Origin: Clostridiaceae bacterium
GTDB taxonomy: Bacteria; Bacillota_A; Clostridia; Acetivibrionales; Acetivibrionaceae
Length of the DNA stretch: 8,837 nucleotides
Direction: 5' to 3'
NCBI GenBank assembly: GCA_012513545.1
Contig: JAAZCB010001213.1
Span: 1 to 8,837 of the forward strand
Positions 1 through 6,533 of the stretch are shown here, piece after piece. Position 1 is the stretch's first letter. The number at the start of each line of letters is the position of its first letter. Under the pieces are notes generated by a model. That model saw nothing but the letters and a program-made list of their open reading frames with translations. It did not search any database and was not told where the DNA came from. Made by a program: the position numbers and the translations under genes.

Positions 1-3
1 AAT

Positions 4-37
4 AAAAAGCTGCGGGACATCGAGTCCCTCGCTTTTT
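4..37 (-). terminator. Intrinsic terminator (possibly bidirectional) downstream of the yesMN-type operon
   Basis: Outer arms AAAAAGC (4-10) and GCTTTTT (31-37) and inner arms GGGAC (14-18) and GTCCC (24-28) pair around the loop ATCGA, with a small internal mismatch between the two stems. Read on the minus strand the hairpin ends in a T run followed by ATT, as expected for a Rho-independent terminator about 95 nt after the response-regulator stop. The A/T-rich base is symmetric, so it could also stop plus-strand transcription entering from the left. Its inner sequence recurs in the terminator at 4123-4153. Confidence 0.75.
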
Positions 38-62
38 GCCGGATTTCCCTTCGGGAAATGGC
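38..62. other. Hairpin between two terminator-like stems
   Basis: ATTTCCC (43-49) pairs perfectly with GGGAAAT (53-59) around the three-base loop TTC. The stem can extend through GCC (38-40) and GGC (60-62) if GG at 41-42 is bulged. There is no T tract on either side, so by itself it is not a classical terminator. It may protect the 3' end of an RNA or be part of a composite transcription stop with its neighbours. Confidence 0.5.
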
Positions 63-73
63 CCTAACATAAA

Positions 74-101
74 GCTGCTTAACACAAATAAATTAAGCAG
101 C
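74..101 (-). terminator. Hairpin immediately after the response regulator, probable weak terminator
   Basis: GCTGCTTAA (74-82) and TTAAGCAGC (93-101) form a perfect 9-bp stem with a 10-nt AT-rich loop, 30 bp past the response-regulator stop codon. On the minus strand the stem is followed only by TTTATGTT, a poor U tract. It may act as an inefficient terminator or 3'-end stabiliser, with the stronger element at 4-37 behind it. Confidence 0.5.
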
Positions 102-131
102 AAGTAAGTGGATACAGATATTTTTCCAGAA

Positions 132-1727
132 TCAGCCCTGCTTTCTGTATTCATTCACAGACATTCCAACATACTTTTTAAAGCACTTTCCAAAATAATT
201 CGGGTCCGGTATTCCGATTTCCTGGGCAACTTCATATAACATCAAGTCAGTCTCCTTAAAAAGCTTTAATGCCTTTTCAATTCTTATACCTGTCATAAAT
301 TCAACAAAAGTTCGTCCCGTTTCCTGCTTGAAAGCCCTGCTTAAATAGCTGGAATTGAGATAGAATTGTTTTGCAACTCCGGCAAGCGAGAGTTCCTGTT
401 CGGACAAATTTTCCTTCATGTATTCAATTATTTCGTTGATTACTTTATTAGTTTTCCGGGTTCTCATGTTTTTAACCGAACTTATGGCATGTTTGACCAT
501 ATTCAGCATATAACCTTTCATATCCGGCAAATTATCAATTATAAATACCCTGTCATAGGGCAATTTACCACCCTCAAATACATCATTAAAATCAAGCCCC
601 AATTCAGTAATTGAATTCAGTATTACTGTTATAATATTAATTGAAGTTATCCGAACAAAATCAATTGATTTAAGCCCCTGTGAATAGAAACCGTCAAAAA
701 TTCCGTTTATCATTTCAAGAGCTTTGTCCTCAAGTCCTGTTTTTACATGAAAACCAATCTCATTAAGCTCATCCATTTTCATGTTCCAGGTACTTTCATT
801 GATTTTGTTCTCATCAAAGCTTATTATATGGTTCTTCCCGTAAATAACCTTATAATTTAAGGCTTCTGAGGCCTCCCTGTAAGACTGCTTAATCTCTTTG
901 AGGTTCCTGTGTACATTTCCTATACCGATGTTAACGTAACATTTAAGCCGATTGATAATCATGGCTTTTATCTGCTCACAGCACTCAACAATATCCACTT
1001 CTGGCCCGCCGCTTAATACAACTATTCTATGGCTGTTGTCTACAAAAACTTCAATTCCCGTGTCTTCCTTAAAATATTGCCTGACTATTTCAGTACATTT
1101 CATTCCTAAAAGTACTCTTGTTTCCTCAGCAATGTCAAGTTCTGAGTGGCAAGGCTCAATTAATACAAGCTGAACATAGCTCTCAAAGCCTTTAATTGAA
1201 AAATAATCCAGCTTGCTTTTTATCTCTTCATCAGAAAGGTTGTTTTGGAGAAGCTCATTGAGAAACTTTTCTTTTATATATGGAAAAGATTCTTCCAGTT
1301 GCTTTCTTAATTCCTCAAACTCATTTTTATGTAATCTTTCAGCTTCGATTTTGTTCTTCAGATTTACCAGAGCAGCCTTAAGGTCAGCTCTTTTTATGGG
1401 TTTTAATAGAAAATCTGATACTCCGACTTTTATTCCTTCCTTAGCATATTCAAACTCTTCATGCGCCGTTAATACCATAACCTTGATATAAGGGTACGTC
1501 TCAGCAACAATTCTGCTGAATTCCAATCCATCCATAAAAGGCATCCTTATATCGGTTATAATTATATCCGGATTGATATCCTCAAGTAGATCAAGGGCTT
1601 CACGGCCACTGGATGCTTCACCCGCAATCTCCATTTCGAATTCATTCCAGTTTATACATAATTTCAGCAGGTTTCTTTCGTTCTCTTCATCATCCACCAG
1701 CATAACCCTTAACATTGATCTACTCAT
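132..1727 (-). CDS. Response regulator, AraC-type DNA-binding (YesN family)
   Basis: This is the cytoplasmic response regulator of a two-component system and partner of the overlapping kinase. Numbering from the ATG at 1727 (531 residues), the N-terminal ~120 residues are a CheY-like receiver: acidic pair D12/D13, phospho-acceptor D59 in TDIRMP, T87 and K109 (KP). A middle region of about 300 residues has no motif I can name, as is usual in YesN proteins. The last ~100 residues are an AraC/XylS domain with two helix-turn-helix units, including LAGVAKQFYLNSSYLSRAFK and EVAQEIGIPDPNYFGKCFKK. The start is ATG 1727 because AAAAGGGG lies 8 nt upstream; a GTG at 1736 would overlap that site. The start lies within the kinase's last codons, which suggests translational coupling. 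YesN-type regulators often control carbohydrate transport or hydrolase genes, but no target is in view. Family call is firm; the ligand and regulon are unknown. Confidence 0.93.
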   Translation of the reverse strand: MSRSMLRVMLVDDEENERNLLKLCINWNEFEMEIAGEASSGREALDLLEDINPDIIITDIRMPFMDGLEFSRIVAETYPYIKVMVLTAHEEFEYAKEGIKVGVSDFLLKPIKRADLKAALVNLKNKIEAERLHKNEFEELRKQLEESFPYIKEKFLNELLQNNLSDEEIKSKLDYFSIKGFESYVQLVLIEPCHSELDIAEETRVLLGMKCTEIVRQYFKEDTGIEVFVDNSHRIVVLSGGPEVDIVECCEQIKAMIINRLKCYVNIGIGNVHRNLKEIKQSYREASEALNYKVIYGKNHIISFDENKINESTWNMKMDELNEIGFHVKTGLEDKALEMINGIFDGFYSQGLKSIDFVRITSINIITVILNSITELGLDFNDVFEGGKLPYDRVFIIDNLPDMKGYMLNMVKHAISSVKNMRTRKTNKVINEIIEYMKENLSEQELSLAGVAKQFYLNSSYLSRAFKQETGRTFVEFMTGIRIEKALKLFKETDLMLYEVAQEIGIPDPNYFGKCFKKYVGMSVNEYRKQG

Positions 1728-3510
1728 ATATAACACCCCTTTTGGCAGGAACCGTTAATGTAATTTTGGTTCCATATCTTTTTTTACTTTCGATTTTATA
1801 AATATCTGAACTGCTGTAAAATATCTGGAGTCTCTTAATTGTACCTTTCAGACCAAAACTTTCACTGTTGCTGTCAAGTGTATCGCTATTCAAGTCCAGA
1901 AGCTCTTCTTCACTCATTCCCACACCGTCATCCTCTATGGAAATTACAATATTCTTGTCTTCGAGAGCTACAAATATCTTAATTATGCCCATTTCACCCT
2001 TGGGTTTTATTCCGTGGTACAGAGCATTTTCAACCAAAGGCTGCATAATAAGTTTGAGAGTCTCAAATTCGTATGCCCTTTCATCTATATCATATATAAC
2101 ATCAAATATGTCTCCATAGCGAAGCTTCTGTAATGTCAGATAAGACCTTACTATCTCTATTTCCTCCTTTATTGTTACAACCTCTTTTCCTTTGCTAAGG
2201 CTGGTCCTGTAGTAGCTTCCCAGTGCTTCGAGAGAATCGTAGAGTTCCTCGTTCTTGCCGGACAGGGCCAAATAGCTCAACGCATCAAGTGTATTATAAA
2301 GGAAATGAGGCTTAACTTGTGCCTGAAGAACGTTAAGTTCAGCCTTTCGCTTAATCCTTTGCTCTTCCATTGTTTGATGCAGTAAATTCTGTATTTCTGT
2401 AACCATCATATTGTAACAATCTTTAAGCTTTCCAATTTCATCGTTTCCAGTTTTTACACTTACCAGCCTGAATTCCCTTTTTTCAATTCCCTTCATCGCT
2501 TTTATCATCTTCTTTATTGGAACCGTAACCATCCCGGATATAATTACCGAACCGGTAAAAAGAATTAGACCGTTTACAAGTATAATGAAAAAAGCTATAA
2601 GACTGAAGGCTTCCGACTCGCTTGACATCTGTTCGAATGGAGTTGTGCTGATAAATTTCCAGTTATGCCTTTCCATATTTATGTAAGATTGAAGATATTC
2701 CTTGTTATCAATCTTTACAATCCTTGAATCATATTCCTTCCCGGTTGATTTTGATATGATACCGGCTATATCAAACTTCTCATACTTATTTGACACAACC
2801 GTCTGATAGTTATCGTCAAGTAAAACATATTCTGCTCCCGGTTTATCAAGAATTTCATTGAATAAGTCTTCAAATGCCTTATAGGGAATATTTACAATCA
2901 TTATTCCAATAGGCTCCAAATCATCTATATCCCTTAAAAGCCTGACTAAAGAAACAAAGTTGTAATCCGGTGTATTATCAAAAATTCCTCCGCCATTGAG
3001 AGTAAGAATATACGCTCCATTCTTTTCAAGTACCTTATAGTACCAGGGTGCTCTTCTAATATCATTAATCTTAAGCCACATTTCAGACCTCTTATCCGCT
3101 CCCCTTTTATTCCTGAAATTATCAATAATATAGACTGATGATATTGATGGTGTTTCTTCTATAAGCCTCTTTAGGAATTCATCCATTCTTTTAATTGTTT
3201 CCAGTCTGCTCAAGCTGCCGTTTTTCATGACATGACGTACATCACTGTTTGCAACAATCATCCTTGAATAGTTGTTAACATTATCAAGGGTTGATTGTAT
3301 GTTGGAATTGATTGAATACAGTGTTTGCACTGATACTTCCTCTATTCTGTCCGACATAACCCTGACATGCATTCTCTGGTATAGAAAGACACTGACAAGA
3401 AGTGTAAATATGAACAGTATAAAGTAGAATAGTGTAATTTTGGTACTAATTTTAAAATTCATAACTGCATTTTTTATTTTGGAATAGGCTAAAGACACAC
3501 ACAATCTCAT
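1720..3510 (-). CDS. Membrane sensor histidine kinase (YesM / HPK7-like family)
   Basis: A 596-residue transmembrane sensor kinase that would autophosphorylate and pass phosphate to the downstream AraC-type regulator. A hydrophobic helix at about 24-44 and a second at about 303-327 bracket an extracellular domain of some 255 residues, the usual place of a Cache-type sensor in this family. A HAMP-like segment follows (about 328-380), then the His_kinase region with QVKPHFLYNTLDAL (phospho-acceptor His402). The ATPase domain has the N box LVENALYHG (Asn495), EDDGVGM and SFGLKGT. Start ATG 3510 is supported by AGGAG (3518-3522) 7 nt upstream; a second ATG 16 codons in (MNFKIS) has no such site. 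It is the first gene of the operon, and its stop overlaps the regulator start in ATGAGTAG. The sensed ligand cannot be read from the sequence. Confidence 0.93.
   Translation of the reverse strand: MRLCVSLAYSKIKNAVMNFKISTKITLFYFILFIFTLLVSVFLYQRMHVRVMSDRIEEVSVQTLYSINSNIQSTLDNVNNYSRMIVANSDVRHVMKNGSLSRLETIKRMDEFLKRLIEETPSISSVYIIDNFRNKRGADKRSEMWLKINDIRRAPWYYKVLEKNGAYILTLNGGGIFDNTPDYNFVSLVRLLRDIDDLEPIGIMIVNIPYKAFEDLFNEILDKPGAEYVLLDDNYQTVVSNKYEKFDIAGIISKSTGKEYDSRIVKIDNKEYLQSYINMERHNWKFISTTPFEQMSSESEAFSLIAFFIILVNGLILFTGSVIISGMVTVPIKKMIKAMKGIEKREFRLVSVKTGNDEIGKLKDCYNMMVTEIQNLLHQTMEEQRIKRKAELNVLQAQVKPHFLYNTLDALSYLALSGKNEELYDSLEALGSYYRTSLSKGKEVVTIKEEIEIVRSYLTLQKLRYGDIFDVIYDIDERAYEFETLKLIMQPLVENALYHGIKPKGEMGIIKIFVALEDKNIVISIEDDGVGMSEEELLDLNSDTLDSNSESFGLKGTIKRLQIFYSSSDIYKIESKKRYGTKITLTVPAKRGVIYE
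1736..1743 (-). promoter_or_regulatory. Ribosome binding site deciding the response-regulator start
   Basis: AAAAGGGG on the minus strand sits 8 nt before ATG 1727 and lies inside the 3' end of the kinase gene. This favours ATG 1727 over the in-frame GTG at 1736 and over the later ATG at 1715, which has no site before it. Confidence 0.65.
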
Positions 3511-3764
3511 TGTTTTACTCCTATTTCATTCTAAATACCAGTTTTATATAATAATGATACCATAATTTATGTTATATATATATATACATAAAACTAAATT
3601 TATGTACTTTTTATTGCTGTGTGATTTAATATTATTTAAGTTTAAGTTATGTATAAACTGGTTATATACGGCAAACAATATAATTACAGGATTAATTCAT
3701 TTTTGAGCTTATTGCCTCCTTATAAGGGTTGGAGTAGAAATCAAAAATCAGTTAATACCAAATT
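3511..3764. promoter_or_regulatory. AT-rich divergent intergenic region with probable promoters for both flanking genes
   Basis: This region separates the minus-strand kinase operon from the plus-strand zinc-ribbon gene and must carry promoters for both. Visible elements are a (TA)7 run at 3573-3586, a consensus TATAAT at 3679-3684 on the plus strand without a convincing -35, an alternative weak plus pair TTGCCT (3712-3717) and TAGAAA (3735-3740) with 17-bp spacing, and the palindrome CCTTATAAGG at 3718-3727. The octamer AAACTGGT occurs on the plus strand at 3655-3662 and on the minus strand at 3537-3544. In DNA this AT-rich none of the promoter matches is conclusive. No coding sequence is apparent. 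Confidence 0.35.
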
Positions 3765-3772
3765 TAAGGAGG
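3765..3772 (+). promoter_or_regulatory. Strong Shine-Dalgarno site of the zinc-ribbon gene
   Basis: TAAGGAGG is close to a full complement of the 16S rRNA tail and lies 7 nt before ATG 3780. It fixes the start and suggests efficient translation of a small protein. Confidence 0.85.
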
Positions 3773-3779
3773 ATTAATA

Positions 3780-4010
3780 ATGTCTGATAAAACTCTTGTA
3801 TGTAAAGACTGTAGCGCACAATTTATTTTTACCGAAGGAGAACAGAACTTCTATAAGGAAAAAGGATTTTCAAATGAGCCTCAAAGATGCCTTAGCTGCA
3901 GAAATATTAAGAAGCAGCAAAACAGAAGGAGCAGCGGTTTTTCCAGTGGTAGAAACTTCGGAAACAATTTCAGCGCTAAAGCCGGAGGCTTCGGCTTCAT
4001 TAACAGATGA
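3780..4010 (+). CDS. Small zinc-ribbon protein (zf-trcl-like), function unknown
   Basis: A 76-residue protein. Residues 1-43 hold two CxxC knuckles, C8/C11 (CKDC) and C37/C40 (CLSC), around a core with FIFTEGEQNFYKEKGFSNEP, which matches my recollection of the probable zinc-ribbon family zf-trcl in clostridia. From about residue 44 the chain is basic and low-complexity, rich in Gly, Phe, Ser, Asn and Arg, with no acidic residue after E33. That composition fits nucleic-acid binding, but this is inference. There is no signal peptide or membrane segment, so it is probably cytoplasmic. It is a stand-alone gene: divergent from the kinase operon, convergent with the ClpE gene, with its own strong ribosome binding site and a perfect 12-bp terminator 49 bp past the stop. 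No function is established for this family that I know of. Confidence 0.85.
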   Translation: MSDKTLVCKDCSAQFIFTEGEQNFYKEKGFSNEPQRCLSCRNIKKQQNRRSSGFSSGRNFGNNFSAKAGGFGFINR

Positions 4011-4059
4011 TATGACTGGTTTACTTAAGAACCCAAAAACATTTTATAAAGTTGGGCAA

Positions 4060-4090
4060 AAAAAGAAAGCGTCCTTAGCGCTTTCTTTTT
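4060..4090 (+). terminator. Rho-independent terminator of the zinc-ribbon gene
   Basis: AAAAAGAAAGCG (4060-4071) and CGCTTTCTTTTT (4079-4090) pair perfectly over 12 bp around a 7-nt loop. The 3' arm ends in TTTTT. It lies 49 bp after the stop at 4010. Confidence 0.88.
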
Positions 4091-4122
4091 ACATTATGAC
4101 CATTTCCTAAAGTAAAATCCAA

Positions 4123-4153
4123 AAAAGAGTGAGACTCGATGTCCCACTCTTTT
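4123..4153 (-). terminator. Rho-independent terminator of the ClpE gene, probably bidirectional
   Basis: AAAAGAGTG (4123-4131) pairs with CACTCTTTT (4145-4153). After one mismatch, GAC (4133-4135) pairs with GTC (4141-4143) around the loop TCGAT. On the minus strand it follows the ClpE stop by 24 bp and ends in six T residues; on the plus strand it also ends in TTTT. The bases GACTCGATGTCCC at 4133-4145 are the exact reverse complement of 14-26 in the terminator at the left edge. Confidence 0.85.
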
Positions 4154-4177
4154 ATTTAAAACAGCTTTAAATAGTTC

Positions 4178-6520
4178 TTATGAAAAAATCAGTTTGTCAT
4201 TAACAACATCAATAAATATTTTGCTGCCTTCCTTGTATTGTCCTTTCAAATACATATCAGTCAGCTCATCTTCAATATACTTCTGAATTGTTCTCCTCAA
4301 AGGTCTGGCACCATATTTAGGGTCATAGCCCTTTTCAAGGATAAATTCCCTGACACCTTCAGAAAGTTCAATGGTCATATTCTTCTGTTCAACTTCATGA
4401 ATTATCTCAGTTAGCATCAAATCTATTATTTGAATAAGTTCAGTTTTTCCGAGTTCCTTAAATACAATTATCTCATCAATCCTGTTCAAAAACTCTGGCC
4501 TGAAAGTCTCTTTAAGTACATCCTTTACCTTGTTCTCCATTGCTATATAGTTGTCGTTCGAATACCCTATTCCATTGGACTTAAGACTGGTTCCGGCATT
4601 GGAGGTCATAATTATAACAGTGTTTTCAAAGCTTACAGTTCTTCCATGACTATCGGTTATTCTTCCATCTTCAAGTATCTGCAACAGCATATTGAATACA
4701 TCCGGATGAGCTTTTTCTATTTCATCCATCAATATAACTGAATATGGTTTTCTCCTGATCTTTTCAGTAAGCTGTCCGCCGTCATCATAACCTACATAAC
4801 CAGGCGGTGAGCCAATAAGCTTTGAAACAGTGTGTTTTTCCATATATTCAGACATATCAAGTCTTATAAGAGCGTCTTCACTTTCAAAAAGTTCTACAGC
4901 AAGAGCCCTTACAAGCTCTGTCTTTCCAACTCCTGTGGGTCCTACAAAAACAAATGATGATGGTTTCTTTTTCTTTTTAAAATCAGCCCTGTTTCTCCTT
5001 ATGGCACGTGCAACACTGGTAACAGCTTCGTTCTGTCCAATAACCCTGCCATGGAGCCTTTCTTCAAGAACAAGCAATTTTTTGGCCTCTATCTCCGTAA
5101 GTCTCTGAATAGGTATTTTTGTCCAGGATTCGATAACATAAGCAATATCATCCAAAGTTATTTCCATGTCCTTGTTCTTATACTCAATATCCTTTATCTG
5201 CTGCAAAAGCTTGCATTCCCTTACTTTCAGGTCCGCCGCTTTCTGGTAGTCCTCAATAGAGTCTGCTGATATGGCAGTTTCCTTTTCCTCCTGTACCTTC
5301 TTAAGTTCATCCTTTAAGGCTTCAAACTCAATAAGTCCTACATTTTTTATATTTGCTCTTGAACCTGCTTCATCCAAAACATCTATCGCCTTGTCAGGCA
5401 AAAAACGATCGGTAATATACCTTTCGGAAAGTACTACTGCAGCCCTTATTACATCATCTGAAACTTTTACTCTGTGATAGCTTTCGTAATAATCCTTGAT
5501 GCCCTCAAGTATTTCTATGGTTTCCTCTATGGAAGGCTCATCAACCAAAACGGGCTGGAACCTCCTTTCAAGAGCTGAATCCTTCTCAATATATTTCCGG
5601 TATTCATTAAGGGTAGTGGCTCCAATAACCTGAACCTCTCCCTTTGCTAAAGCTGGTTTAAGAATATTAGCAGCATTCATAGCTCCTTCAGCTTCACCTG
5701 CACCCATTATATTGTGGAGTTCATCAATAACAAGAATAACATTACCAAGAGCTTTGGTCTCTTCAATAATACCTTTCATACGGCTCTCAAACTGGCCTCT
5801 GAATTGGGTACCGGCAACAATTCCCGTAAGATCCAGAACATATACTTCAGTATTAAAAAGCTTGGCAGGAACATCCCTTTCGGCTATTCTAACAGCCAAA
5901 CCTTCAGCAATCGCCGTTTTTCCTACACCCGGTTCACCAATGAGCACCGGATTGTTTTTGTTCCTTCTGTTCAGAATCTGGATAACACGTTCTATTTCCC
6001 TATGTCTACCAATAACTCGAACTATCTTTCCTTCCTTAGCCTTCTCATTAAGGTTTGTACCGTAAGTATCAAGATACTTCTTCTTTTTTGGGACTTTTTT
6101 CTCCTGTGTCTTGGTTCTGGTGTTATTCTTTGCTTCCTTCGCGTCCTTTTCCTCCCGGTTGTCATCATCCTTTATTTCTTTAGGCTCATCTTTAGAGTTT
6201 GAGTTGTCACTGTTTCTAAAAAAGGATTTATTAATCAGGTTCAAAAAAGGATTAACTGAATTCGGATTCCCTGAGTTATCTGAAAGCGTATTATTCATAT
6301 TGTTTATATCCATATCTTCGAACAGATTACCCATTTGCTTGTTTAAATCATCAATCTCCTCATCGGAAATACCTGTTTGCTCAAGAAGCTGGTTTATAGG
6401 TTGAATTCCCTGTTTCTTAGCACAGGAAAAACATAAACCCTCTTGTGTCTGCTTGCCATCTATTATTTTAGTTATAAATACAACCGCAAGGTTTTCTTTA
6501 CAAACTGAACACATCATCAT
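4178..6520 (-). CDS. clpE: ClpE-type Hsp100 ATPase with N-terminal zinc finger (Clp protease ATP-binding subunit)
   Basis: An AAA+ unfoldase that threads misfolded proteins, probably into ClpP, in the cytoplasm. Numbered from ATG 6520 (780 residues), it begins with a four-cysteine zinc finger (C4, C7, C30, C33) instead of the double Clp_N repeat of ClpC/ClpA, which points to ClpE. A charged, Asn/Lys-rich linker covers about 66-150. D1 has Walker A GEPGVGKT (195-202) and Walker B VILVIDE (261-267). A UVR-like coiled segment lies at about 409-444. D2 has Walker A GPTGVGKT (527-534), pore loop GYVG, and Walker B VILMDE (595-600). After sensor 1 (TSNAGT) comes IGY (651-653), in the place of the ClpP-docking loop, which is usually IGF, VGF or IGL; ClpB lacks it. 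The gene is longer than Bacillus ClpE (about 700). No clear CtsR operator is visible upstream. ClpC is the main alternative name. Confidence 0.9.
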   Translation of the reverse strand: MMMCSVCKENLAVVFITKIIDGKQTQEGLCFSCAKKQGIQPINQLLEQTGISDEEIDDLNKQMGNLFEDMDINNMNNTLSDNSGNPNSVNPFLNLINKSFFRNSDNSNSKDEPKEIKDDDNREEKDAKEAKNNTRTKTQEKKVPKKKKYLDTYGTNLNEKAKEGKIVRVIGRHREIERVIQILNRRNKNNPVLIGEPGVGKTAIAEGLAVRIAERDVPAKLFNTEVYVLDLTGIVAGTQFRGQFESRMKGIIEETKALGNVILVIDELHNIMGAGEAEGAMNAANILKPALAKGEVQVIGATTLNEYRKYIEKDSALERRFQPVLVDEPSIEETIEILEGIKDYYESYHRVKVSDDVIRAAVVLSERYITDRFLPDKAIDVLDEAGSRANIKNVGLIEFEALKDELKKVQEEKETAISADSIEDYQKAADLKVRECKLLQQIKDIEYKNKDMEITLDDIAYVIESWTKIPIQRLTEIEAKKLLVLEERLHGRVIGQNEAVTSVARAIRRNRADFKKKKKPSSFVFVGPTGVGKTELVRALAVELFESEDALIRLDMSEYMEKHTVSKLIGSPPGYVGYDDGGQLTEKIRRKPYSVILMDEIEKAHPDVFNMLLQILEDGRITDSHGRTVSFENTVIIMTSNAGTSLKSNGIGYSNDNYIAMENKVKDVLKETFRPEFLNRIDEIIVFKELGKTELIQIIDLMLTEIIHEVEQKNMTIELSEGVREFILEKGYDPKYGARPLRRTIQKYIEDELTDMYLKGQYKEGSKIFIDVVNDKLIFS

Positions 6521-6528
6521 AAAATCAT

Positions 6529-6533
6529 CTCCT
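6529..6533 (-). promoter_or_regulatory. Ribosome binding site deciding the ClpE start
   Basis: AGGAG on the minus strand lies 8 nt before ATG 6520, the first of three consecutive ATG codons. A longer frame from TTG at 6538 would place this site inside the coding region, so ATG 6520 is the better start. Confidence 0.8.

Noticed and set aside
3573..3586. (TA)7 run as a phase-variable repeat
   Set aside because: It is short, lies in AT-rich DNA, and is not placed between clear -35 and -10 elements of either flanking gene.
3796..4110. A 104-residue open frame overlapping the zinc-ribbon gene
   Set aside because: It begins at a non-ATG codon inside the real gene, has no ribosome binding site, and runs through the terminator hairpin at 4060-4090; the 76-residue frame has the cysteine motif and a strong site.
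5170..5290. A link between ClpE and UvrA through the UVR motif
   Set aside because: The UVR-like segment in ClpE is a common protein-interaction motif of Clp ATPases and McsA; its name comes from UvrB/UvrC and does not imply a DNA-repair role.
5714..6202. A 162-residue plus-strand open frame opposite clpE
   Set aside because: It is antisense to the conserved D1 domain and linker of ClpE, shows no recognisable motif, and overlaps another equally featureless antisense frame at 5712-6065.
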